Positions 21,069-29,311 of a stretch of 64,000 nt of DNA are shown piece by piece. Source of the DNA: Candidatus Poribacteria bacterium (GTDB lineage: Bacteria > Poribacteria > WGA-4E > UBA9662); assembly GCA_012963885.1 (NCBI GenBank), contig DTUY01000403.1, forward strand, positions 1 to 64,000, written 5' to 3'. The position numbers and the translations under genes were made by a program. The stretch's first letter is position 1. Each line of letters begins with the position of its first letter. The notes below the pieces were generated by a model. The model did no database searches. It worked only from the letters and a program-made list of their open reading frames with translations, and was not told where the DNA came from.

Positions 21069-21598
21069 ATGATTATCGATCTCAGTTTACCCTTCAAACA
21101 AGGAATGCGAGGGGTTGATTTTGAAACAGCAACAACGATTCAAGATCAAGGCTGGAACAGCCGAACCCTACATTTATACTCACACGCCACTACTCACCTA
21201 GACGCACCGCGCCATTTTATCAACCAAGGCAAGACAGTTGACCAACTCAATCCACAATATAGGGTTTTGGATTTGAACTGATTCTGCTGATGTGCTGTAT
21301 GATTGATTTACCCCTACTGAAGGTCACATATGGTGTTATTCAAACACCGTTCTCCTAATCAGCCATTAGGAAGTAGGGGAAACAACCGATGAGGAAAAGA
21401 GAAACTCATTAGACCTCTTGCATAAGTCAAAGAAATAGAAGTTTGGAGATTTTTGAGCCCGCGTATTCAATGAATTTAGGCACCTCTCAGCTATAGAATT
21501 CTGATGAGTTTTACTACTTATGCAAAAGGTCTATTGTCCCAGAGCTAATTGCTGGAGAAGACGGTGCCTTTATCCAGCATGTATCTTTTTCGTCCAAT
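21069..21598 (+). pseudogene. Cyclase-family (kynurenine formamidase-like) gene, interrupted
   Basis: The 5' 70 codons are a clear start of a putative cyclase/metal-dependent hydrolase: MIIDLSLPFKQGMRG and the metal motif HLYSHATTHLDAPRHF (HxxxH/TH-x-D type). The frame ends at 21281 although the family needs about 210 residues or more. Just before the next gene, a 19-codon stretch (IAGEDGAFIQHVSFSSN, ending at about 21598) could be the original C-terminus. The gap contains a 122-bp MITE plus 129 bp of unassigned sequence, so most of the gene has been lost. Confidence 0.55.
21411..21532. mobile_element. 122-bp MITE with terminal inverted repeats and ATT target duplication
   Basis: The left end AGACCTCTTGCATAAGT (21411-21427) and right end ACTTATGCAAAAGGTCT (21516-21532) are inverted with a single mismatch over 17 bp. 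Directly outside lie ATT (21408-21410) and ATT (21533-21535), a 3-bp target-site duplication. No coding capacity. The AGACCTNTTGCATAAG end is of the kind seen in IS5-like elements, so an IS5-family transposase elsewhere is the likely driver; none is in this window. Confidence 0.8.
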
Positions 21599-21604
21599 TA
21601 AAAA

Positions 21605-22384
21605 ATGAATTTGATCAATTTATTAGCTAAGAAATTCTTTGAAGCTTTTTATGAAAAGGAATGGGTTAGTGAGTTTTCACCTCATATTTCTAATCTAGAT
21701 ATCTCCGAAGCCTATCAAGTTCAAGACTTAGTAGCAAAGATGCGAATTGAGAATGGAGAAGAGGAAGTTGGTTTTAAAGTTGGATGTACAAGCCATGCAA
21801 TACATTCTCAATTTGGTTTGCAAGAACCAATCATTGGAAGACTTTTTGCACCTCATATACATGTAGAAGGGGAGCAACTAAATTGGAAAGACTATGTCAA
21901 TTGTGCTATTGAACCAGAAATGGTGTTAAAGATTGGTATGGACCTTAGAGGCGAATCTCTATCGGATGATCAGCTTATTAATGCTATAGAATATGTTAGT
22001 CCTGGCATCGAGATTCATAACTTTAAATTTTGGTATTCCCCACCTTCTTCTCAGGAACTAATATGTTCTGGAGGAATTCACGCAGGTCTTGTAATTGGGA
22101 ACAAAAAAGTTTCTCCAAAAAAGTTGTCTTTCCAAAATGAAGTTTTTCGTGTTTACAAAGATGGAGTTCTGGTCACCAAAGCTCCTGCTTCAGAAATTAT
22201 GGGAGGGCCATTGCATTCTTTGCGGTGGTTGATAAAGTTTCTTACCCAAAGAGGGATGTGTCTCAAAAAAGATAGCTTTGTCATTCCTGGCTCTCCTGTT
22301 GAATTAGTTACTATATCAACTAGCATTGACCTGAAAGTTGAAATTGATCTCTTGGGCAATTTGGTCGTCAAATTCAAGAATTAA
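21605..22384 (+). CDS. 2-keto-4-pentenoate hydratase/FAH-superfamily protein
   Basis: A 259-aa member of the fumarylacetoacetate hydrolase superfamily, closest in layout to MhpD-type 2-keto-4-pentenoate hydratases and 4-oxalocrotonate decarboxylases. Family signatures: YQVQDLVAKMRIENGEEEVG with FKVGCTS following, the IEPEMVLKIG metal-binding strand (E-x-E) and YVSPGIEIHNFKFW. The C-terminal segment KKDSFVIPGSPVELVTI is the usual conserved end. The reaction is probably hydration or decarboxylation of a 2-keto acid from ring or sugar-acid breakdown. The ATG lies right after the cyclase remnant; the cyclase-hydratase neighbourhood is consistent with an aromatic- or keto-acid pathway, now damaged. 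The gene itself is intact and AT-rich like the glycosidase-like gene upstream. Confidence 0.8.
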   Translation: MNLINLLAKKFFEAFYEKEWVSEFSPHISNLDISEAYQVQDLVAKMRIENGEEEVGFKVGCTSHAIHSQFGLQEPIIGRLFAPHIHVEGEQLNWKDYVNCAIEPEMVLKIGMDLRGESLSDDQLINAIEYVSPGIEIHNFKFWYSPPSSQELICSGGIHAGLVIGNKKVSPKKLSFQNEVFRVYKDGVLVTKAPASEIMGGPLHSLRWLIKFLTQRGMCLKKDSFVIPGSPVELVTISTSIDLKVEIDLLGNLVVKFKN

Positions 22385-22689
22385 AATCGAACCAGTTACT
22401 GCAGCTGATGCCGATAAGCAGCACCGCTGAGCTTTAATATTAGGTGGACATGAATCCCTCTTTTCGGTTCATAGTGAATAAGGTCGAACAACCGATCTCT
22501 TTAGTAAAAAAAACTAAGATGCATTCATATCGGTGTTATATATCTCACTTGAAGCCTCACGATCCAGCCAACCTAGTTAAGTATCAGGTATTGGCCCAAA
22601 CCAGCGCCTTACCACAGAATATCCTATCGCTCTTGGGATAAAGCCTTCCACTGAGAATCTGACTTACTACACAGTGAGCCTTCATTTTG

Positions 22690-22825
22690 GGGTGCCATGC
22701 GCACGATTCGGTACGGCGGTACAGGCAGCATCAGATAATTTTCAAGCGGAAAAGCACAGTTTCCAAAACAGTGTAACACCGCATCACATCCCGCCATCCA
22801 GAAGGGGTAGCCTGAGATAGAAAGG
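22690..22825 (-). repeat. Dispersed repeat R1, inverted copy h
   Basis: On the minus strand: CTATCTCAGGCTACCCCTTC, TGGATGGCGGGATG, GTGTTACACTGTTTTGGAAA, CGCTTGAAAATTATCTGATG, CTGTACCGCCGTACCG. It abuts and truncates the FG-GAP remnant that ends at 22826. The 22390-22690 stretch has no assignable gene. Confidence 0.7.
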
Positions 22826-23545
22826 TTGGGCGCCAATCGACTCGTCTCTTGCATCCCAGTTCTGTCCAAGATTCTCAAAAACAAAGAGACCATCTTTACC
22901 GGGAGCGACGATATCGAGTATCCCGTTTCCGCTGAGATCAACAATGTGAAAGAAAATACCACAGTTGGAGGTAACACCCGTGGGACTGTAGCCAATCACC
23001 TATTTCGTGAAAGACCCTCCGTTCCACTTGAAGCAATAGAGATCCATGTCGACAAAGCCCAGACCGTGTCCTTGGTTCTTACTATAGTTTTGAGCGGCAA
23101 ATTTGCCGGTGCCTTTGCTATTCTCATTGGTCATCAGTTTGTCGTCCACCAGTAACGGGGCGGGATGTTGGGAACGATCTCGAGCTGACCGTTGCCGTCA
23201 ACATCCCATGCGCGGGTAGTTTCCAAGTTGCCGCATTCAGCTATGATGTGCCCTGTCCATTCCCTGTTGGGTTGCCAGGTTTTTCGTGCCAGAGGATGAT
23301 GGTACCGAACCATCCGCCGGTGACGAAAAACCTTCGACCGTCGCTGTTTACATCTAGAGGGATTGTGGAAAAGTCGTAGTAGTATTCGCCTGATATTATT
23401 TGTTCCAAGAACTGCCCCTCAACTACCTGGATTGGAGGCATCGGTTGATAAACTATATTTCTATTCCAGCTTTTTGTGATCGTGATGGAACTTCAGGCGC
23501 ATAATCTTTGCCATCCAGCCAAGTGATACTCTGAGGATTTCTTAA
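22826..23545 (-). pseudogene. FG-GAP/VCBS propeller protein remnant
   Basis: Several frames read on the minus strand form a propeller protein: PQSITWLDGKDYAPE (about 23540-23490), DFSTIPLDVNSDGRRFFVTG and FGTIILWHEKPGNP (23441-23250), RAWDVDGNGQLEIVPNIP (about 23215-23160), and DLSGNGILDIVAPGKDGLFV with FENLGQNWD (about 22945-22850). Calcium-binding DxNxDG/DxSGNG loops are intact. There are at least three frame changes and a stop. Its 3' end merges with R1h exactly as the unrelated FG-GAP remnant at 13833-14400 merges with R1f. Confidence 0.65.
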
Positions 23546-23639
23546 TTCCGATGAAAGCTAGAACTTAATGATGATACTGATTTGTCCTGCTGCCCCATTG
23601 CAACTTGATTTATTCCAGAGGGGCTAGATATTTGTTTAA

Positions 23640-25502
23640 TCAACACTTTGATGCCATCTGTTTCAAAACGATTGGAACATAACCAATTTCCAAGCCTTTG
23701 GGTGGTTTAAGTATAAGAGCTGGATCTATTTCTACTAATCTCCCGCTTTCAGGTGGCGGTATATACTCTTTTTCAGGTGTCCATTTGGCATGCATTTCTT
23801 CCACTAGTTTCTGTAAGTCTTTTTTCTCACTCTGACTCCAATTCAAATGTTGAAACGCAGGTTGATCGACAAAACGGTACCATGAATAAGTCACTTCTGA
23901 ACTATCGGACAACATAGCTTTGAAGGGGCCAAGACAAGGACCCGGTACGCTCCAGTGATCGTTTTGTTCCTGAGGATGAGGAGGTAGGTAAGCGTGGTTA
24001 GACTCGTATGTCATGAATTTCTGAGGTACAAGCTTTGTTTCCTCAGGAACTTCATCAACGGAAACAGGCACCATCGCTTCTCCTTCTTGTTTAAAATATT
24101 CAGGGAAGAGACCTCCCGTATTCTCATCAATCCACTCCAAACCAAAAGAGTGCGATTCATTTGTTCTGAAGATCGTTGTCCGCAAAATTTTATCCAACTC
24201 CAACAAGGGCAGATTTTTGGGGCCCTGCTTCAATGAGATGGCGTTGCTTTTGATAACAGGTTTCCACAATGATTTGTCATCAATCCCAAAACTGCCTTTG
24301 GGAGGCTGGGCACCTTTTGCCCAAGCCTTGACTTGTTGATAAATGGATTCTTTGGAATACATGGTCACATCCTGCATAAGAGTGGTGATTCCGTCCTGAT
24401 TAACAGGAAACTTGAATCGGGGAATTCTGGTATACTTATTGCCCATAGCGTCTTCGCTGTCAAAATAAGGGACCGTATTTATCTCCATAGCTCCGCTGTT
24501 CATAACCCCTGGTCTGTTATCAAGTCCGCGTCCGATAATAGTGTCATATTCTCTCGAGAGCCGGCTCCATGTTTCCGGAATCCAGAATGCGACTGCGCCT
24601 TTGAAACTGGATGAATTGAGGAATAATGTCCAACACATATCGCCGGTTGGAGCAGGAGGACCTTCTTTTTTAGGTGTCACCGGCAGCGCCATCCATGCAG
24701 TTCCTAGGATATTCCCGTCCGAACCATCCCTGAAAATTATGCCGTCCGGGGGAATCAGTAGGCAGTTAGTTAGCTGAGCAATGCCAACTTTCTCTCCACT
24801 TAAGGCCTTCACCTTCCCGAATCCCCATCCAGGAGAAGATATTTCATGATTATAGCCATTAGGCGTGCCATTCATACGGTATTTTGGCCGCGCAGACCCA
24901 AATTGGGTGCTGACCCAATAGCCTAATCCACCTTCAATAGTTTGGAACACGTCACGATAATAGGGACCTCGTTCTGGCCAGTTGTCTCTGGCAATGGTTC
25001 CAGGTGGGCAAAGCGGTTTGGTGAAATCTCGATTATCGGGGATTATCCATGTTGAGGGCAAGCCAATCTGGAACGAGGTCAGGGGAGTGTCAATTAGCGA
25101 CCAGATACTGGAGTAAAAACTTACGCCATAGCCAAAACCTTCCGGTGGTGAAGGCACATGCATGGAAATATAACCTTTTAATCCCTCACTTGACTGAGAT
25201 AGACTCTCGAAATATTGACGGGAAAAAAAGTCGGATCCAAATGTAAATCCAGTTACTTCACCACCTCTGTTTTTCAGTTTGAATTCTCTCAAGCCACTAT
25301 CAAAGTAGGGATTGTCATCACCAGTTTTAAGAATGTTCTGGTCGAAGTCGGCAAAGATATCCCAACTTACGCCTGCTTTGTTGGTCCATTGCAGAACCTT
25401 TTCGGAATCATTTTTGTAAGATATGGTTCCAATGTGCCAAGGATTCTCTACCGGTAGACGTCGATAAGTTCCTAAAATATCGTCTGTTTTTTGAGCAGTC
25501 AT
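23640..25502 (-). CDS. Hypothetical 620-aa protein, no recognised family
   Basis: Long intact frame that I cannot place. It lacks an evident signal peptide (starts MTAQKTDDILGTYRR) and transmembrane helices. It is rich in Trp, Pro and Gly with beta-type stretches (WHIGTISYKNDSEKVLQWTN, GYGVSFYSSIWSLIDTPLTS), consistent with a beta-sandwich or propeller of 600 residues. A compact stretch with WIPETWSRLSREYDTIIGRG and NRPGVMNSGAMEINTVPYF may be the core. It starts 42 bp after the stop of the 876-aa FG-GAP gene, same strand, with a strong hairpin between them, so both are probably in one operon with PhyH and sulfatase genes upstream. A role on an extracellular or methylated/sulfated substrate is only a context guess. 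Confidence 0.75.
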   Translation of the reverse strand: MTAQKTDDILGTYRRLPVENPWHIGTISYKNDSEKVLQWTNKAGVSWDIFADFDQNILKTGDDNPYFDSGLREFKLKNRGGEVTGFTFGSDFFSRQYFESLSQSSEGLKGYISMHVPSPPEGFGYGVSFYSSIWSLIDTPLTSFQIGLPSTWIIPDNRDFTKPLCPPGTIARDNWPERGPYYRDVFQTIEGGLGYWVSTQFGSARPKYRMNGTPNGYNHEISSPGWGFGKVKALSGEKVGIAQLTNCLLIPPDGIIFRDGSDGNILGTAWMALPVTPKKEGPPAPTGDMCWTLFLNSSSFKGAVAFWIPETWSRLSREYDTIIGRGLDNRPGVMNSGAMEINTVPYFDSEDAMGNKYTRIPRFKFPVNQDGITTLMQDVTMYSKESIYQQVKAWAKGAQPPKGSFGIDDKSLWKPVIKSNAISLKQGPKNLPLLELDKILRTTIFRTNESHSFGLEWIDENTGGLFPEYFKQEGEAMVPVSVDEVPEETKLVPQKFMTYESNHAYLPPHPQEQNDHWSVPGPCLGPFKAMLSDSSEVTYSWYRFVDQPAFQHLNWSQSEKKDLQKLVEEMHAKWTPEKEYIPPPESGRLVEIDPALILKPPKGLEIGYVPIVLKQMASKC

Positions 25503-25522
25503 CTTACTTAATAATGTAAATT

Positions 25523-25560
25523 AGACGCTTCAAGATAATTTTGATTATCTTGAAGCGTCT
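25523..25560 (-). promoter_or_regulatory. 16-bp perfect hairpin spanning a stop codon, intercistronic
   Basis: AGACGCTTCAAGATAA (25523-25538) and TTATCTTGAAGCGTCT (25545-25560) pair perfectly around a 6-nt loop. On the transcript the left arm is the last codons and stop (TAA) of the 876-aa gene. No T-run follows, so it fits an mRNA-stability or partial-attenuation structure better than a full terminator. Confidence 0.6.
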
Positions 25561-28175
25561 TGCTTGATGCAGTAGAGTCTTCCGTCACCTGCACCGACTA
25601 AAATCTCAGATACAGCATCCCCGTCTACGTCTGCTACCACAAGGTGATCTACTGTACTTGGCAAATCAATTTGCCAAATGATTGGTGATTCTTGATCCGG
25701 TCGTTTGGCAACGGCTCGGAGTTGTGTTCCATTTCCGTAGATAAATTCTTCGATTCCATCACCATTGATATCTGCTGTCACGCAGTTGGATACCTGATGG
25801 CCTGAGTTGGTTACAGTCCATTTGATCTCACCTGTCCTAAGATCAACGCACCGGAAACCATCACTGCAACCGGGTAACCCAATTTCGATTTGACCATCAC
25901 CATCCACGTCACCGATTGACGGGAACCCGTTTACACCGTCATCCGGTTCAGTACGCCATAAAATACTTGTCTGATCAGATCTATTTTGAAAAGCAAGTAT
26001 CATCGATGGGTGAGTCAGAAGGGTGATTTCACTATTAACTACCATTGGTGTTCCACTCATGACCCAATGTGTCATTCCCTCAACTGGGCCTAGGTTTAAA
26101 GTTGTAATCTGGTCTCCGGTGGCACCATCAATCACCGAGTATTCAGCAGGATACCCGAGAACAATATCGTCAAGCTCATCGCCGTCCATGTCAAAAATAG
26201 CGCACCGTCCACCACCGTAACCCCGTGTGTGATTGGGCATTTTTAGAATATCCTTGTGCCAAGCAATTATACCAGTGTGGGTGTTGATGACCACTGTCTC
26301 ATCGCTATGCATAATCGATCTACGGTTAGATACCATGACGTCAAGCCGATTGGGATCAATAAAATGTCCAACTGACCAAATCGTGGTGCCGCACTCGTTC
26401 CAAATGGGTGCGCGTCCATTGAAATCGGCAAAGTCGTGATGCCACCGATCCACCCCATCGAGGCCAACAGCTAGCAGACGGCTGTGGCCATCTGGCATTT
26501 CTCGTACGTACAAGATTTCGTCAATTCCATCTTGATCAATATCACCTGAGACCAACCCTTTCATCTGGGGCATCTGTGTTGTCATAGCTCTCCCCGATGT
26601 GCGCCAACTTAATTTTAGTGGTTGATCCAGATCTGCGGTGACCTGATAAGCGGAAATGAAATCTAATGGCTCGGCAATCACCAGTTGGCGATGACCGTAT
26701 TGATCTACTAGCACCAAAGGTTGAGGTGCTGATAGAACGATATAGTGTTTGGCAACGGTATGGAGTTGGAGACCGTCAGCCTTTAACCCGACAGGTTTAT
26801 GGTGAGCGGATTGCGTTCGAATTAGCACTTTGTCTTTAGCCACTGCAACCACCGATACACGCACCTGCGGAGAGGCTTCAACACGCCATAGAATGTCGGG
26901 TTCATTCTCAGCATCGATCTGTAACGCGTACAACGATTCGTTTAGGTTTGCTGCCGTAAAAAACACGGTTGGTTTCCCTTCGATCCCAAGTCGGCCGGTT
27001 ATCGGGGTTTCCATTCCACGCAGCGCGCCTGTAATTCGTTCCAGCGGCAATTCGGGTAACGATCCTATCGACCAGCGGGCATTTTTCTGGCACCATATTA
27101 GCTGATCCCAGCGATAGAGACCAATCTCCCCGTTGGTTGCCAGACAACGATTGGAACAGCGCTGTGTCAGGAGTTCCGGTATACTATCCTGATCAATATC
27201 AAGATGACCGTGTAGATAAACATCTGGTAGATCAAGTTTGTGCTGACCAGTTTCAATGTCGTAAGCTATCATATGCCACCGGTTATCATCATTTTCGTTG
27301 AAAACGTTGATCAAAATTTCTGCTGATCCATCCCCATTGAAGTCACCAATCGGATTCGGCCCCACCGTATTGATAGTAAATCTTCGGTCAATACCTTGGG
27401 TGGATTGCGGGTCAAAAGTATGATACCACAGATTTATCAGTTGACCATTCCGAACTGTCAACACACCAACATGACCAGCGAAATCTCCGATTGGCACCAG
27501 ATAAACCTGACCTGATGAATTAGTGTAAGCACCAAAGAATCCGTATTGTCGTCCATGTTCTTGTCGATAGGAACACCGATATTTTTCTCTGCCAGTCATT
27601 AGGTCGTAGGCAACCACTCCATGCCAGGTTGACAGCACAGCTTCTAAATCGCCGTCCTGATCGAGATCAATAACTACCACTAGTGGTGAGTAGACGTCAC
27701 CTTGAAAATGAATATCCCAAATTTCTGTTGGATTTTCAATACCATTTTCAAAACTGTGTAGACGAAAATGCGCATCCTTTCCCCACGTTGTAGTCCAACT
27801 GATCCTTTGTAGACCAGAAACATCGGGAAGGAATTTGCCCCATCGGGCTCCGGGCGCAGTTGGAGGATCGATCAACAACCCGTTACCAGTAACATCGAGT
27901 TTTGATGGAACTAATCCCCAAAACCTCTGTGATTCTGCTGAAAGCGAGGTTAGATCATCTGTTGGAGATAGGTCAAATTCACCCTCCACTAAACTACCTC
28001 TCCAGAAATATTCCCTCCCTCTGAGATCAGCTGTCCAAGATAGTTTTGGGTTATTAATCTGACCAACTGCTGATGTCCGACTATTTCTTGATCGGTTGTG
28101 GCTAGGTGACTTCCATTCAGCGGGTGCGGAGAACATAAGGCTGATCAATATTGTGGTCATCTTGATTGTGGTCAT
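25545..28175 (-). CDS. Exported FG-GAP/VCBS-repeat beta-propeller protein
   Basis: An 876-aa secreted propeller protein. A short N-terminal hydrophobic stretch (TTILISLMFSAPAEW) may be the signal. Calcium-loop motifs recur along the chain: DLDQDGDLEAVLSTWHG (about 172), DFNGDGSAEILINVF (about 278), DIDQDSIPELLTQ, DIDQDGIDEILYVRE (about 556), DMDGDELDDIVLGYP (about 676), DVDGDGQIEIGLPG, DINGDGIEEFIYGNG and a final DVDGDAVSEILVGAGDGRLY. Many blades resemble integrin alpha/PQQ-type folds (GDGRLYCI at the end). Function is probably adhesion or polysaccharide binding at the cell surface; no enzymatic site was recognised. It ends inside a strong hairpin and is followed by the 620-aa orphan. Confidence 0.88.
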   Translation of the reverse strand: MTTIKMTTILISLMFSAPAEWKSPSHNRSRNSRTSAVGQINNPKLSWTADLRGREYFWRGSLVEGEFDLSPTDDLTSLSAESQRFWGLVPSKLDVTGNGLLIDPPTAPGARWGKFLPDVSGLQRISWTTTWGKDAHFRLHSFENGIENPTEIWDIHFQGDVYSPLVVVIDLDQDGDLEAVLSTWHGVVAYDLMTGREKYRCSYRQEHGRQYGFFGAYTNSSGQVYLVPIGDFAGHVGVLTVRNGQLINLWYHTFDPQSTQGIDRRFTINTVGPNPIGDFNGDGSAEILINVFNENDDNRWHMIAYDIETGQHKLDLPDVYLHGHLDIDQDSIPELLTQRCSNRCLATNGEIGLYRWDQLIWCQKNARWSIGSLPELPLERITGALRGMETPITGRLGIEGKPTVFFTAANLNESLYALQIDAENEPDILWRVEASPQVRVSVVAVAKDKVLIRTQSAHHKPVGLKADGLQLHTVAKHYIVLSAPQPLVLVDQYGHRQLVIAEPLDFISAYQVTADLDQPLKLSWRTSGRAMTTQMPQMKGLVSGDIDQDGIDEILYVREMPDGHSRLLAVGLDGVDRWHHDFADFNGRAPIWNECGTTIWSVGHFIDPNRLDVMVSNRRSIMHSDETVVINTHTGIIAWHKDILKMPNHTRGYGGGRCAIFDMDGDELDDIVLGYPAEYSVIDGATGDQITTLNLGPVEGMTHWVMSGTPMVVNSEITLLTHPSMILAFQNRSDQTSILWRTEPDDGVNGFPSIGDVDGDGQIEIGLPGCSDGFRCVDLRTGEIKWTVTNSGHQVSNCVTADINGDGIEEFIYGNGTQLRAVAKRPDQESPIIWQIDLPSTVDHLVVADVDGDAVSEILVGAGDGRLYCIKQDASR

Positions 28176-28247
28176 CTTGAGTTCCGTATTGAATGGGGTA
28201 TTGATCTGTTGGTTTTGTTCATTCTCAAGCAGAATAAGATGTGTTGA

Positions 28248-28991
28248 TCAAAACCGATCAATCAGTAACTTAGTAATGGGATTAGGCCGACTATAATATT
28301 TTTGAGTAGCTGCATCTTGGTTTTCCCACAATCGTCGAGGGAAAATTGTGTGATTGCTTAGATACTGATCACTTAGGCAACCGCAATAAATGTGAATCGT
28401 ACGTCGTTCTGCCTTTGTTTGTCGAATGTTACCGGCATGAAACATGGCCGCATTAAAGAGGGTGGCTGTCCCTTTTGGCGTAGTTAGATGTTGCGCCATA
28501 CTCAAGTCATAATTTTCCAGTGGTAGATGTTGATTAGATTGTGCCGTGCCCGGCAGTACACTGAAAGTATGCGTTGTGTCATCCACATCCGTCAGGTAGA
28601 AAACAACCGATAGGTAACGAGTATAATAGGGTGGTTGTGTTGAACCACTCGTGTCACGATGCCACCGACATTGAGTCGATCCATCGAGGTTGGGGGAACG
28701 GATCATAACTGAATGTTCCTCGGCGCAAAGGTCGTTTCCCATAATAGCCTCCATCAGCGGCAATAGAATTGGCAGCCGCATAGTAACATCCAGTTCCGGA
28801 TTAGCCAGCAAAATATGAACATTTTGCCGCCTCCCCGATTCTCCACGTTCTTGCCACATGACTTTATTCTGGCGCAGATCCCGGTCGATAGCCTGATTAA
28901 TCAAACCAACCTCATCTGCCAATAAGGCATTGGGAACAACCAGATAGCCATTCTTCTGGAAAAAAGCTAATTGTTCATCTATTGTGCTCAT
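28248..28991 (-). CDS. Phytanoyl-CoA dioxygenase (PhyH) family protein
   Basis: A 247-aa Fe(II)/2-oxoglutarate dioxygenase. Iron ligands are H111-x-D113 (RWHRDTSG) and H185 (AAMFHAGNIR), with R197 (AERRTIHIY) as the likely co-substrate ligand. The N-terminus begins with the classic PhyH helix EQLAFFQKNGYLVVPNALLA. It differs clearly from the PhyH at 8661-9515 in length and spacing of ligands, so they are separate paralogues. It sits 72 bp upstream of the FG-GAP gene on the same strand and about 320 bp downstream of the sulfatases. The 28992-29311 gap shows no gene. Confidence 0.92.
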   Translation of the reverse strand: MSTIDEQLAFFQKNGYLVVPNALLADEVGLINQAIDRDLRQNKVMWQERGESGRRQNVHILLANPELDVTMRLPILLPLMEAIMGNDLCAEEHSVMIRSPNLDGSTQCRWHRDTSGSTQPPYYTRYLSVVFYLTDVDDTTHTFSVLPGTAQSNQHLPLENYDLSMAQHLTTPKGTATLFNAAMFHAGNIRQTKAERRTIHIYCGCLSDQYLSNHTIFPRRLWENQDAATQKYYSRPNPITKLLIDRF

Positions 28992-29311
28992 TTAATAAAG
29001 ACCTGAGTCAAGACCAATGTGTCTGACCATAACGATCACGTCCTTTGGCTAAAACATGATCAGCAAAAGTATACACTGCCTACAATCGAGCGTTATCTAC
29101 AACAAACTGCTGATTACCTGAATCAGTTCTGGTTGTAGAATCCATTTTTCCATAAATTTCCAACATAAGTGATTGAACCAGACATCCCGTCTACCCATGG
29201 AAAGATCTCTCGCATGCTCACAATCGGCATCTGTCCGGGGAAAATTTTCTTGACTCTGCTTGAAAATGACAGCTGCCTGATTTCAGCAGCGGATCTAATT
29301 CATAAACCATT

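Noticed and set aside
21516-21532. MITE ends as a rho-independent terminator
   Set aside because: The inverted ends are 88 bp apart and flanked by a target duplication, so a mobile element explains them better.
22444-22641. 65-codon plus-strand frame
   Set aside because: No ribosome site, no domain, and it lies between a real gene and a repeat copy.
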